Source of the DNA: Oscillospiraceae bacterium
GTDB lineage: Bacteria; Bacillota; Clostridia; Oscillospirales; Ruminococcaceae
DNA length: 64,000 bases
Reading direction: 5' to 3'
Assembly: GCA_021769525.1 (NCBI GenBank)
Contig: JAETSQ010000001.1
Span: 1-64,000 of the forward strand
Shown here: piece after piece, positions 8,030-16,952 of the stretch
How positions within the stretch are numbered: position 1 is the first letter of the stretch
Layout of the letters: every line of letters begins with the position of its first letter
Translations under genes and position numbers: made by a program
The notes under the pieces: generated by a model
The model's database searches: none
The model's input: only the letters and a program-made list of their open reading frames with translations
What the model was told of the DNA's origin: nothing

Positions 8030-9382
8030 CTATTTTACCACCAGGAGCCGGCTTTCGTTGGGGGCCAGGGTGAGATGCAGCAGGCCGTCCGCCGCCGGGA
8101 CCGCCTCCCCGCTCACCAGGTCGGTGCAGCAGCCGGACCCCGCCGGCAGGCGGATGGAGACAGGGGCCGCCTTTTCGTCGTTGTTCACCGCCACCAGCAC
8201 CCCCGCTTCCCCCAGGAGCCGCGCAAAGGCGTACTGGCGGTTGGTCAGCAGCAGCTCCTGGTAACGGCCGTGGATCAGAGCGGGCTGCTCCCTGCGGATG
8301 CGCCCCAGGGTCCGGATCCAGTCCAAAAGCGCCGGGTCCTCCGGGGCCTCCAGCGCCCTTTGCAGGTCCACCGCCGGGCGGAGGGGGTCGTCGTTCCCTC
8401 CTTCCTTCCGCCCCCGGATGCCCCACTCGGAGCCGTAGTAGAGGGAGGGGATGCCGGGAAGGGTGAAGAGAAGGGTGTGCACCGGGTAGATATGCCCCGG
8501 CACCCGAAGCTTCTCGGCGATGCGGTCCACATCGTGGTTATCCACAAAGGAGTAGAGCCGCATCCCCCGGTAGATGCCGCCGTTCTGGTCGAACTGACGG
8601 CGGATGGTGTGGGCGATCTCGAAGTAGTTGTGGTCGTTGTGGCCGGAATACAGGCCCTTGTGCAGCTCGTAGTTGGTGACGCTGTCCAGTTTGCCGCCGC
8701 CGATGTACCGGCTGTAGTCCCCATGGATCACCTCGCCCATGAGCCAGAAATCCGCCTTCTTTTCGTCCACGCACCGGCGCAGCTCCTGCAAGAAGGAGGG
8801 CTCCAGGCAGTCGGCGCAGTCCAGCCGGATGCCGTCGATGTCGAACCGGTCGATCCAGAAGCGGACCACCTCCAGGATGTAGTCCCGCACCCCCCGCTCC
8901 CGGTAGTTCAGGTTTGCCAGCTCAAAGCAGTTGTGCCAGGCCTCGTACCCGAATCCGTCGTTGTAGGGGGAGTTCCAATCAAAATGGACGCCCTTGTACC
9001 AGGAGCAGTAGGGGGAGCTCTGCCGGTTCTGCTGAATATCCCGGAAGGCGAAAAATTCCCGGCCTGTGTGGTTGAAGACGCCGTCCACCACCACCCGGAT
9101 CCCCAGGCGGTGGGCCTCCCCCACAAAATGCGCCAGGTCCTCGTTATCCCCCAGGCGGCGGTCCACCAGCCGGTAGTCCCTGGTGTCATAGCCGTGGGAG
9201 GTGGACTCAAACAGCGGCCCGATATAGACCGCCGTGCAGCCCAGGGAGGCGATGTGGGGCAGCCACCCCTCCAGCTCCCCGAAGCGGTGGGTGATCTCCG
9301 CCCCTTTGTTCCGTCTGGGGGCCCCGGTCATGCCGATGGGGTACATATGGTAAAAAACCGCTTCTTCAAACCACTTTCCCAT
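8030..9382 (-). CDS. GH13 alpha-amylase-family glycosidase
   Basis: 450 aa (beta/alpha)8-barrel enzyme of glycoside hydrolase family 13 without a signal peptide, so cytoplasmic. Conserved regions: DGVFNH (100-105), GIRLDCAD with nucleophile Asp188, MGEV with acid/base Glu217, and FVDNHD ending in the third acid Asp284. It should hydrolyse or transfer alpha-glucosidic bonds in maltodextrin or a related oligosaccharide; the exact subfamily is uncertain. GGAG precedes the ATG. It lies 90 bp downstream of glpK on the same strand, so the two are probably cotranscribed. Confidence 0.92.
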   Translation of the reverse strand: MGKWFEEAVFYHMYPIGMTGAPRRNKGAEITHRFGELEGWLPHIASLGCTAVYIGPLFESTSHGYDTRDYRLVDRRLGDNEDLAHFVGEAHRLGIRVVVDGVFNHTGREFFAFRDIQQNRQSSPYCSWYKGVHFDWNSPYNDGFGYEAWHNCFELANLNYRERGVRDYILEVVRFWIDRFDIDGIRLDCADCLEPSFLQELRRCVDEKKADFWLMGEVIHGDYSRYIGGGKLDSVTNYELHKGLYSGHNDHNYFEIAHTIRRQFDQNGGIYRGMRLYSFVDNHDVDRIAEKLRVPGHIYPVHTLLFTLPGIPSLYYGSEWGIRGRKEGGNDDPLRPAVDLQRALEAPEDPALLDWIRTLGRIRREQPALIHGRYQELLLTNRQYAFARLLGEAGVLVAVNNDEKAAPVSIRLPAGSGCCTDLVSGEAVPAADGLLHLTLAPNESRLLVVK

Positions 9383-9472
9383 GATGCTCTCTCCTTTGAT
9401 GATGCGATGGACTGCGGCCCCGTTTGGCCGCGGCAGCGTGTATTTGGCCCGGACAGCGGAACAACGGAGGGA

Positions 9473-10963
9473 TCACTCCCCGGCCCATCCGGAAGCGCGC
9501 CCCACCGCTTTGTCCCAGCCGGCCAGCAGCTTTGTGCGGGTCTCCTCCGCCATCTCCGGCTGGTAGAGGCGGTCCAGGGTCCACTGGGCCCGGATGTCCG
9601 CCAGATCCTTCCAGACGCCGGTGGCAAGGCCCGCCAGGTAGGCGGCCCCCAGGGCGGTGGTCTCCCGGATCATGGGCCGGCGGATGGTGCAGCCCATGAT
9701 GTCCGCCTGGAACTGCATCAGGAAGTTGTTGGCGGAGGCGCCGCCGTCCACCCGCAGCTCCCGGAGCTTTTCCCCGGTGTCCCGCTCCATGGCCGCCAGC
9801 ACGTCACGGGTCTGGTAGGCGATGGCCTCCAGGGCGGCCCGGATGATGTGGTTCCTTCCCGTCCCTCTGGTAAGCCCCAGGATGGCCCCCCTGGCGTACA
9901 TATCCCAGTGGGGGGCCCCCAGGCCGGTGAAGGCGGGGACCACGTACACCCCGCCGCTGTCCTTTACACGGGTGGCGAAGTACTCGCTGTCGCCGCTGTC
10001 GCTGATGAGCCGCAGCTCGTCCCGGAGCCACTGGACCACCGCCCCGCCCACAAAGACGCTGCCCTCCAGGCAGTACTGCACCTTTCCCCCCAGCCCCATG
10101 GCAATGGTGGTAAGAAGGCCGCTCTGGCTCCGGATCCTCCGCTCCCCGGTGTTCATCAGCAGGAAGCACCCGGTGCCGTAGGTGTTCTTGGCCTCCCCGG
10201 CCTCAAAGCAGGTCTGGCCGAAGAGGGCGGCCTGCTGGTCCCCGGCGCAGCCGCAGACCGGTACCTCCACCCCCTGGATGTTGGCGGTCCCGTAGACCTC
10301 GCTGCACCCCCGGACCTCCGGCAGCATCTCCATGGGGATGTCCAAAGCCTCGCAGATGCGCTTGTCCCAGCACAGGTCCCGGATGTTATAGAGCATGGTG
10401 CGGCTGGCGTTGGTGCAGTCGGTGACATGGACGGCGCCGCCGGTGAGCTTCCAGATGAGCCAGGTATCCACCGTGCCGAAGAGGAGCTCTCCCTCCTTGG
10501 CCCGCTGCCGGGCGCCGGGAACGGTGTCCAGGATCCACTTTAATTTGGTGGCGGAGAAGTAGGCGTCCACCAAAAGCCCGGTGTTCTCCCGGATGTAGGC
10601 GGTGAGCTCCTTATCCGCCAGCAGCTCCTGGCAGATGGGGGCGGTGCGGCGGCACTGCCAGACGATGGCGTTGCAGATGGGCCGCCCCGTTTCTTTTTCC
10701 CAGACGATGGTGGTCTCCCGCTGGTTGGTGATGCCGATGCCGGCCACCTCCCGGACGTCGATGCCGCTCTGGGCCAGCACCTCCATCAGCACCCCGTACT
10801 GGGAAGAGTAGATCTCCATGGGGTCGTGCTCCACCCAGCCGGGGTGGGGGTAGTGCTGGGTAAATTCCTTCTGGGCCAGCCCCACGATGTTCTGCTCCCG
10901 GTCAAAGAGGATGGCGCGGGAGCTGGTGGTGCCCTGGTCCAGGGCGATGACATACTGCTTCAT
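9473..10963 (-). CDS. glpK: Glycerol kinase
   Basis: 496 aa FGGY-family kinase converting glycerol and ATP to glycerol-3-phosphate. The phosphate-1 loop DQGTTSSR is near residues 9-16. ITNQRET, the adenosine-side [11 protein letters not shown] and the family C-terminal signature ([13 protein letters not shown]) are intact, and length is typical. The ORF-track start is a TTG one codon upstream; I prefer the ATG at 10963, preceded by AAAGGGG. No glycerol facilitator or glycerol-3-phosphate dehydrogenase gene is adjacent; the downstream partner is a GH13 enzyme. Confidence 0.97.
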   Translation of the reverse strand: MKQYVIALDQGTTSSRAILFDREQNIVGLAQKEFTQHYPHPGWVEHDPMEIYSSQYGVLMEVLAQSGIDVREVAGIGITNQRETTIVWEKETGRPICNAIVWQCRRTAPICQELLADKELTAYIRENTGLLVDAYFSATKLKWILDTVPGARQRAKEGELLFGTVDTWLIWKLTGGAVHVTDCTNASRTMLYNIRDLCWDKRICEALDIPMEMLPEVRGCSEVYGTANIQGVEVPVCGCAGDQQAALFGQTCFEAGEAKNTYGTGCFLLMNTGERRIRSQSGLLTTIAMGLGGKVQYCLEGSVFVGGAVVQWLRDELRLISDSGDSEYFATRVKDSGGVYVVPAFTGLGAPHWDMYARGAILGLTRGTGRNHIIRAALEAIAYQTRDVLAAMERDTGEKLRELRVDGGASANNFLMQFQADIMGCTIRRPMIRETTALGAAYLAGLATGVWKDLADIRAQWTLDRLYQPEMAEETRTKLLAGWDKAVGRASGWAGE

Positions 10964-11049
10964 CAATCAAAACCCCTTTCGTACAAAAGAAAAAGAGCCA
11001 GACCGGGGGGTTCTTCCCCCAGCCGCGTCTCCTGCACAACAGCACCTAT

Positions 11050-11079
11050 ATCATAGTGGAAAGGGAAGGCCCCTGTCAA
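11050..11079 (-). promoter_or_regulatory. Promoter of glpK
   Basis: On the minus strand: TTGACA, 18 bp spacer, TATGAT. No catabolite-responsive element was seen near it. Confidence 0.7.
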
Positions 11080-11172
11080 GGCGGCGGCGGATTCTTGTAG
11101 GTTCCTACAGGAAAAGCCCTCGGTTTTTGGTAAATTCGCATGCTGCCACGGAAGAGCGTACCTGCATGAAAG

Positions 11173-11215
11173 CAAAAAGCCCGCCTTTCCGGTTTTTCCG
11201 GAGGGCGGGTTTTTA
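11173..11215 (-). terminator. Bidirectional-looking terminator before glpK promoter
   Basis: AAAAAGCCCGCC...GGCGGGTTTTT stem flanked by A and T runs on both sides. It overlaps the stop of the gene remnant at 11213 and would stop leftward transcripts from the glycosyltransferase. Confidence 0.85.
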
Positions 11216-11350
11216 TGCGGGCAGGCCGGGGAGGACAAATCGCGCGATCCTCCACCCCTCTTCCGTTTTCACCATGGTCACAGGGCCGCGCTCCAGCCGG
11301 TCTTCTGCGCAGGTGATGCAGCTGCCCGTCCGGCTCGGTGTAGACCGTAC
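11213..11350 (-). pseudogene. 3' remnant of a degraded gene
   Basis: The minus strand encodes a plausible protein C-terminus, VTMVKTEEGWRIARFVLPG, ending at a TAA that sits in the terminator stem. The frame extends upstream for only about 25 more sensible codons (SCITCAEDRLERGP) and has no start or ribosome site. The EEGWRIARF ending resembles the last strand of NTF2-like/SnoaL-type domains of small lipoproteins (inference from shape only). It directly follows the stop of the downstream-oriented glycosyltransferase, so it looks like what is left of a gene deleted at its 5' side. Confidence 0.4.
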
Positions 11351-11359
11351 CCCCCGTAA

Positions 11360-12178
11360 TCAGTCCTTATCGCTGGCAATATCAATAAGGTACTTGTGGA
11401 TCTGCAATTTATACTGTTCGTATAATCCCATATCAGTATACAGATCCTTGTAGAACTCAAAGAGGTTCAGCTTGGTCTCGATGGTCTGGGGGATCTTGGT
11501 CAGGCCAAAGCTGGTGGAGGTGATGCCCTTCTTGTTCTTGTAGTAATAGTAAAGGGGCAGTTGGATGGAGGCGAAGGTCTGGCAGTAGCGGATGTACTCC
11601 AGGTTGAAGAGGAAGTCCTCGCTCCACCCCAGCTCCTCGCTGCACCGGATGTGGTGGTCATGGATGATGGCGGTGCGGTAGAGCTTGTTCCACATCACCC
11701 CGTAGTAGAAGCTGGAGGGCTCCTCCATCAGCTGGGTGGCGAATTCCCGCTGGGTCAGCACCTTGTCCGTCTCCAAAAAGCCGTGGACGCTCTTGCGCTT
11801 TTTGCCCACCACCCGGTAGTAGTGGCAGATGACCATATCCGCCTGGGTCCGCTGGGCCCGCTCTACCAGCAGCTGGGTGGCCTCCATGGCCACCCGGTCA
11901 TCGGCGTCCACAAATTGCAGGTACTCCCCCCGCGCCCGGTCGATGGCGGCGTTGCGGGTGGCGGAGACCCCGCTGTTCTCCTGGTCCATCACCCGGATGC
12001 GGGGGTCGATGTCCCCGTACATCCGGCAGATGGGCAGGCTCACGTCCTTGCTGCCGTCGTTCACCAGCAGGATCTCGATGTTCTCATAGGTCTGCTTGCG
12101 GACGCTCTCGATGCAGGCGGCCAGGTGCGGGGCGGCGTTGTACACCGGGATGACGATGCTTACCAGGGGCTTTTCCAT
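11360..12178 (-). CDS. Family 2 glycosyltransferase
   Basis: 272 aa soluble GT2 enzyme. The GT-A nucleotide-sugar fold starts VSIVIPVYNAAPHL, with NDGSKD (about 40-45) and the metal-binding FVDADD (about 99-104). A conserved KLYRTAIIHDHHIRCSEELGWSEDFLFN region, typical of teichoic-acid and capsule GT2 enzymes such as EpsJ, follows. No membrane segments. It probably adds a sugar to a cell-surface glycan; substrate unknown. GGAGGTCAAATCC precedes the ATG. It has lower GC in its last 200 bases than its neighbours, and the gene remnant follows 10 bp later. Confidence 0.9.
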   Translation of the reverse strand: MEKPLVSIVIPVYNAAPHLAACIESVRKQTYENIEILLVNDGSKDVSLPICRMYGDIDPRIRVMDQENSGVSATRNAAIDRARGEYLQFVDADDRVAMEATQLLVERAQRTQADMVICHYYRVVGKKRKSVHGFLETDKVLTQREFATQLMEEPSSFYYGVMWNKLYRTAIIHDHHIRCSEELGWSEDFLFNLEYIRYCQTFASIQLPLYYYYKNKKGITSTSFGLTKIPQTIETKLNLFEFYKDLYTDMGLYEQYKLQIHKYLIDIASDKD

Positions 12179-12233
12179 GGATTTGACCTCCAGGGCAGAA
12201 TTTTGTCACCCCTAGTTTAACACAAAGCGGGGG

Positions 12234-13598
12234 TTAATACAAGGGTATCTCCGGATTTGGGGGATACCGCCGCAGGAGGCCCGGCAGCTCCCGGAAGTAG
12301 ACCCAGATGAGCAGCAGGTCGGCGGCGATCCAGGCGGCGGGGTTGGCCAGGCAGACGGCCAGGTACTGGAGGGGCTCCACCAGGCAGAAGGCCACCGCCC
12401 ACCGGGCGGCCAGCTCAAAGACCCCGGCTGCCATGGCGGGCATCCCGAAGCCCAGCCCCTGGATGGAGTTGCGCAGCACCAGCAGCAGCCCAAGAGTGGG
12501 GAAGAAGAAGCTGTTCACCGCCAGGAAGCGGGCGGAGAGGGCCACCATCTCCTCCACCCCCTCCCCCGTGAGGAAGAGCCGGGAGAGGGGCGCCCCCAGG
12601 GCTACCGAGGCCCCCGTGGCGAAGAGGCAGTAGAGGAGGCTGGCCCCCAGGCCGGCCCGGAGCCCCGCCCGGACCCGGTCGATGCGCTCGGCCCCCAGGT
12701 TCTGGCCGCAGTAGGTGGCCATGGTGATGCCCATCGTGTCCAGAGGGCTCACCAGAAGGTTCTGCACCTTGTTCCCGGCGGTGACGGCGGCCACCACCCC
12801 GCTCCCCAGGGCGTTCACCGCCGCCTGGATGATGATAGTGCCTACCGCGGTGATGGAAAACTGGAGGGCCATGGGGAGCCCCATAAACAGGAGCTGGCGC
12901 AGCTCCGGCGCCCCAGGCCGCCAGTCCTCCCGCTCCGGCCGCAGGAGGGGGACCCGGCGGGCGATGTACAGAAGGCACAGCAGCCCGGAGATCCCCTGGG
13001 AAAGGACGGTGGCCCAGGCGGCTCCCGCCACCCCCATCCCAAAGCAGAGGATAAAGACCAGGTCCAGCACGATGTTCAGCAGAGCCGCGGCGGTGAGGAA
13101 GAAAAGGGGGGTGCGGCTGTCCCCCAGAGCCCGGAGGATGCCGGAAAGGAGATTATAGAGCATGGTGGCGGGGATGCCCCCGAAGATGATGACAATATAG
13201 AGGTAGGCGTCGGAGAAGATGTCCGCCGGGGTGTCCATGAGGGTGAGGATGGCGGGGGTGGAAAGAACGGTAACGGTGGTGAGGAACAGGGCGATCCCCG
13301 CCGAAAGGAGGACCGCCCCCGCCGCCGAGCGGCGCATCCGCCGGTAGTCCCCGGCGCCGAAGTGCTGGGCCACCGGGATGGAAAAGCCGCTGCACACCCC
13401 GGTGACGAACCCCAGCACCAGAAAGCTGAGGGAGCCGGTGGAGCCCACCCCGGCCAGGGCGGTGACCCCCACGAACCGCCCCACGATGAGGGTATCCGCC
13501 ATGTTGTAGAGCTGCTGGAACAGGTTCCCCAGCACCAGGGGCCCGCAAAAAAGAAGGATCACCCGTAAGGGATTCCCTCTTGTCATATCTTTGACCAA
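12234..13598 (-). CDS. MATE-family multidrug efflux transporter
   Basis: About 455 aa, 12-helix cation-coupled exporter of the MATE/NorM-DinF family. It starts with MTRGNPLRVILLFCGP and has duplicated halves: NMADTLIVGRFVG in the first, and GITMATYCGQNLGAERIDR in the second. Several start codons are possible. I chose the TTG at 13598, which AGAGGCGG precedes at acceptable distance; the ATG at 13586 has no ribosome site within range, and the 13700 start has none. It probably pumps drugs, dyes or metabolites; substrate unknown. It lies 55 bp upstream of the glycosyltransferase on the same strand. Confidence 0.9.
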   Translation of the reverse strand: MVKDMTRGNPLRVILLFCGPLVLGNLFQQLYNMADTLIVGRFVGVTALAGVGSTGSLSFLVLGFVTGVCSGFSIPVAQHFGAGDYRRMRRSAAGAVLLSAGIALFLTTVTVLSTPAILTLMDTPADIFSDAYLYIVIIFGGIPATMLYNLLSGILRALGDSRTPLFFLTAAALLNIVLDLVFILCFGMGVAGAAWATVLSQGISGLLCLLYIARRVPLLRPEREDWRPGAPELRQLLFMGLPMALQFSITAVGTIIIQAAVNALGSGVVAAVTAGNKVQNLLVSPLDTMGITMATYCGQNLGAERIDRVRAGLRAGLGASLLYCLFATGASVALGAPLSRLFLTGEGVEEMVALSARFLAVNSFFFPTLGLLLVLRNSIQGLGFGMPAMAAGVFELAARWAVAFCLVEPLQYLAVCLANPAAWIAADLLLIWVYFRELPGLLRRYPPNPEIPLY

Positions 13599-13703
13599 GA
13601 AAATCGCCGCCTCTTTGTAGAAATCGGCTAAATGATAATGCAATTTCCACAAAAAGTCAAGGGGAAATTTATGCAGAGAGTGCCCATACGCCTTGCGCAA
13701 AGG

Positions 13704-13734
13704 TAAGGACCGGGGTAGGGGCCCCGGTCCTTAT
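13704..13734 (-). terminator. GC hairpin at the end of the ABC exporter operon
   Basis: AAGGACCGGGG pairs perfectly with CCCCGGTCCTT, 26 bp after the permease stop codon. There is no long T run on the minus strand, so termination may be weak. Confidence 0.55.
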
Positions 13735-13759
13735 AGGGTGAAAACCGGATAAAGCCCGG

Positions 13760-15085
13760 TCAGTCGTGCTTGATGGCCTCCAGGGCGGAGATCTTGACCC
13801 CCCGGTTGGCGGGGAGGAAGCCGAAGACCACACCCACCAGGACGGAGAAGGCCAAAGCGATGGCCACCAGCCAGAAGGGGATGATGGAGAGGCGGCTCCC
13901 GGCTCCCAGCATCGCCTCGGCGACGAATTTGTTGACCCCCCAGGAGCCGGCGTAGCTGAGGCTCACCCCCATGATGCCCCCCAGCAGGCCGATCATCCCG
14001 GCCTCCAGGAGGAACATGATCCGGATGTCCCGCACCTCCGCGCCGATGACCTTCATGACGCCGATCTCCCTGGTGCGCTCGTAGATGGACATGATCATGG
14101 TGTTGGCGATGCCGATGGCGGCCACCAGCAGGGAGAAGCCCGCCAGCACCCCCAGCACGATCTGGATGGTGAGGGCCTGCTTCTGCATCATCTCCCGGCC
14201 GTCATTCATGGAGCCGCATTCAAAGCCCATGGCCCGGATGGCCTCCTGCACCCCGGCCACCGAGTCCACGTCCACGCACTTCACCCGCACGTCCTCGTAG
14301 TTTACCTTTTTGCTGTCCCCGGTCTTCTTGATGCCGTTCTGCTTGTTGTACTTCTGCTCCAGGGCCTTCATCTCGCTGATGTCCATAAAGGCCGCGTTGG
14401 TGGCCTCCCAGTTGGCATCGTTTTTCAGCAGCACCCCCGCGATCACCGGCTTCACCTCCAGGTCCTTGCCGGTGGGGTTTCCGTTCTGGTCGGTCTTCTG
14501 GCTGGGGATGTAGAGGATGAGCTTATCCTTCGTGACGTCCACATAGGGGTCCTTGATGCGCCCGTACTGGTCGGGGTAGGGGTCCACCCGGTTGTTGCGC
14601 TTCTTCTTGGTGTCGGAGAAGCGGTAGGCGAACTGTTCCCCCACCACCATGCTGTATTCCTTGTCCCGTTCCTCCAGGTACTTGCCTTCCTTCAGCTCGT
14701 ACCCCAGCTTTTCCAGGGCCTCCGGATAGACGCCGTAGAGCTGTGGGTAGCACTGGTAGCGGCCGTTTTTGGTCTTCATCTGGAAGTTCAGCTCCCAGTT
14801 CTGGTAGAAGGGGGTGGCGATGTCCACCCCCTCCAGGGCCTGGATCTGGGCCACGGCGGCGTCGTCCATCGTCACCTGGCTGTTCCAGTTGTAGACGTTG
14901 ATGACGGTGAGGTCCCCCCAGGAGGCCATCTGCTCATCGTAGGTGATGGAAAGGCCGATGCCGATGGAAACGGCAACGATGATGAGGGCCACGCCGATGA
15001 CCACCCCCAGGGCGGTGAGGAAGGTGCGCAGCTTCCGGCGGATGAGGTTCCGCAGGCAGATGGAAAGAATATCAGAGATTCGCAT
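13760..15085 (-). CDS. ABC transporter permease, MacB/FtsX type
   Basis: 441 aa. The N-terminal membrane helix (ALGVVIGVALIIVAVSIG), a long extracytoplasmic domain (about 45-305) and three C-terminal helices beginning ALTIQIVLGVLAGFSLLVAAIGI form the four-helix MacB topology. The hallmark YERTREIGVMKVIGAE follows. Such permeases transmit ATP hydrolysis across the membrane to move lipoproteins, peptides or antibiotics, or to control envelope enzymes. Its start overlaps the preceding gene's end by 14 bp, so translation is coupled. It is the last gene of the three-gene operon. Confidence 0.92.
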   Translation of the reverse strand: MRISDILSICLRNLIRRKLRTFLTALGVVIGVALIIVAVSIGIGLSITYDEQMASWGDLTVINVYNWNSQVTMDDAAVAQIQALEGVDIATPFYQNWELNFQMKTKNGRYQCYPQLYGVYPEALEKLGYELKEGKYLEERDKEYSMVVGEQFAYRFSDTKKKRNNRVDPYPDQYGRIKDPYVDVTKDKLILYIPSQKTDQNGNPTGKDLEVKPVIAGVLLKNDANWEATNAAFMDISEMKALEQKYNKQNGIKKTGDSKKVNYEDVRVKCVDVDSVAGVQEAIRAMGFECGSMNDGREMMQKQALTIQIVLGVLAGFSLLVAAIGIANTMIMSIYERTREIGVMKVIGAEVRDIRIMFLLEAGMIGLLGGIMGVSLSYAGSWGVNKFVAEAMLGAGSRLSIIPFWLVAIALAFSVLVGVVFGFLPANRGVKISALEAIKHD

Positions 15086-16952
15086 CCTCTTCCTCGCTCC
15101 TCTTCTTCAGGATGTGCCTGCGGACCAGGAGGCCCACCACCAGGGCAGCCACCGCCACCCCTCCGGCGATGAAGGGCCAGGAGGGCTTTTTCTCCTCCCC
15201 GCCGTCATCCATCAGGCCGGGGTCCTCCATCATGCCGGGGTCAAACCCGCCGGGCATTTCCATCCCCGCCATGGGGTCCACCGCCGTGGTGGACCAGAGG
15301 ATGGTGGCGGTCTTCTCCTCCATGTTGGTGTCCTCGTAGGTGATCTTGATCTCCCCGCTGCAGACTCCCTCCCCGTTGGGGATGATGGCAAAGTCCGCGC
15401 TGCCGGTGGAACCGGAGGTGAGGTTCCCCAGGTTCTGCTGCTGGCCGGGGTTCTGGATGTCGCCGCTGATCTCGGCGGAGAGGTTGTAGACGTCGCTGCG
15501 GCCCTTGTTGACGAAGTTCACCGTCAGGTAGGTCTCCTCCCCCAGGTAGGCCTCGGCGGGGGTGTCCACGCCGGTCACCTGGAAGCGGTCGATCTGCACC
15601 ACCGGGATGGAGATGGTCTCCTGGGTGGAGTTATCCCGGCGGGAGACCAGGTGGTCGTCCACATACTGGTACTTCATGGAGATGTCGATGTTGTGGGACT
15701 GGGGCGCGGCGTTCACCTTAGCGGTGACCTGCACCGTCTGGGTCACCGAGCTTTCGGTGTCCAGGTGGTCCACGTAGAAGGTGTTGGAGGAGCTGGTGAG
15801 CATCAGCGCCTCCGGCATGGAGATGGTCACCATCATGTTGGTGACGTCGATATTCCGGCTGGTGTTATACAGGGTGATGGAGAGGGGGAAGGTCTCCCCG
15901 GCGGTGACGGTGCCGCCGTAGTTGTAGTTGCTGACGATGACATAGGGGGTCTGCATCTGCATATCGCTGTAATCCGGCTTCCCGTCGTCATCGTCTGCGG
16001 GGGGTGTGTAGACGTAGGGGACGCAGGAATCCACCGAAGTAGAAAACTGCGCATACACATAAGGGTCTGCATTTGTATCTTCACTGCGAACGGTAAAAGC
16101 CAAAGAACTTCCACTTCCGGTATATTGCAAAAGGGTTAATGTAACCCAGCAAATAACGCCGTCCGTGGTTTCTTGCACCTTATCAATGTTAATGGTTGCA
16201 TCAGTAGCGCTTCTGAATCTGAAACTGCCTCGGTCTACCAGAATCTGCACCTTTGGTTTAGAAGCAAAGATGTCCGCCTTTTTTACCCCTGGAATTGAAA
16301 ACTGTACCTGCACATTCACATATTGGTTCCGGTTGATAGAAGGATCTTTTTTATCATCCCGGCCAGGTATAAAGGTAGCATTTGCGTCATTGGTCTGGTC
16401 GGTTCCGTTATAAACGCGGGAAATCGTATAACTCATGTTGGAGGGCAAGGGGGTGTCAACGACATTGCCGTTTCCGCCACCACCGCCACCACCGCCGCCG
16501 CCGGAACCGGTGTTGCATTCCGAAACCACAAGATTCAGCTTTGTACTGTCAATAGAAAAATTGAGGTTGTTTTTGTTAGAATTATAATAGGACAGGTTCT
16601 CGAATGTTACGATCCATTTGTCGGAATCTCCGCCCGTCCCAGCTTCGATTTTGGAGGAGCCTCCGGTCGTAGGCATCTCAAACGCCCCATCATCCTTATT
16701 TACAGTTAGTGTACTACTCGCAGAAATAGAAGTTGTACCGGAAGGAGGCGTCACGGTGATTTTTATACTTACCTGCGCGTTTGCCGGAATCTTTCCACCG
16801 GTTAGTCCTTTTGTTATTTGATATGTGGCGGAGTAATTATTACCCAAATCCGCCGCCCACGCCACCATGCTGAAAAAGTACCCCAGGGTCCCCAGGATGA
16901 TAAGGGCGGCCAGGACGAAGGCGATGACCCGTTTGATGACCTTTGTTTTCAC
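15072..16952 (-). CDS. Extracytoplasmic membrane-anchored subunit of the ABC exporter
   Basis: 626 aa with an N-terminal signal/anchor helix (about 8-35), a large outer domain and one C-terminal helix (about 590-612) followed by a short basic tail. The outer part has a decaglycine linker around residue 155 and, from about 330 to 570, two or three CARDB/NPCBM-like beta-sandwich repeats (AGETFPLSITLYN, GEETYLTVNFVNKG). COG1361-type S-layer-like proteins are the nearest family I know. The GTG start directly follows the ATPase stop codon, with GGAGGAG overlapping that gene's end. It takes the position that a HlyD/MacA adaptor occupies in other MacB operons (inference). Its N-terminal third is visibly AT-richer than the rest. 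Confidence 0.8.
   Translation of the reverse strand: MKTKVIKRVIAFVLAALIILGTLGYFFSMVAWAADLGNNYSATYQITKGLTGGKIPANAQVSIKITVTPPSGTTSISASSTLTVNKDDGAFEMPTTGGSSKIEAGTGGDSDKWIVTFENLSYYNSNKNNLNFSIDSTKLNLVVSECNTGSGGGGGGGGGGNGNVVDTPLPSNMSYTISRVYNGTDQTNDANATFIPGRDDKKDPSINRNQYVNVQVQFSIPGVKKADIFASKPKVQILVDRGSFRFRSATDATINIDKVQETTDGVICWVTLTLLQYTGSGSSLAFTVRSEDTNADPYVYAQFSTSVDSCVPYVYTPPADDDDGKPDYSDMQMQTPYVIVSNYNYGGTVTAGETFPLSITLYNTSRNIDVTNMMVTISMPEALMLTSSSNTFYVDHLDTESSVTQTVQVTAKVNAAPQSHNIDISMKYQYVDDHLVSRRDNSTQETISIPVVQIDRFQVTGVDTPAEAYLGEETYLTVNFVNKGRSDVYNLSAEISGDIQNPGQQQNLGNLTSGSTGSADFAIIPNGEGVCSGEIKITYEDTNMEEKTATILWSTTAVDPMAGMEMPGGFDPGMMEDPGLMDDGGEEKKPSWPFIAGGVAVAALVVGLLVRRHILKKRSEEEDANL

Noticed and set aside
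7757-10543. 928-aa plus-strand ORF
   Set aside because: Runs antisense through the GH13 and glpK genes, which have full catalytic motifs; it is a GC-codon shadow.
10964-11060. Catabolite-responsive element before glpK
   Set aside because: No sequence fitting the cre consensus was found by eye.
16470-16502. Glycine-codon run as a CRISPR-like or phase-variable repeat
   Set aside because: The units are imperfect GGT/GGC/GGN codons, so slippage by 1-2 bp is unlikely; treated as a linker in the protein.
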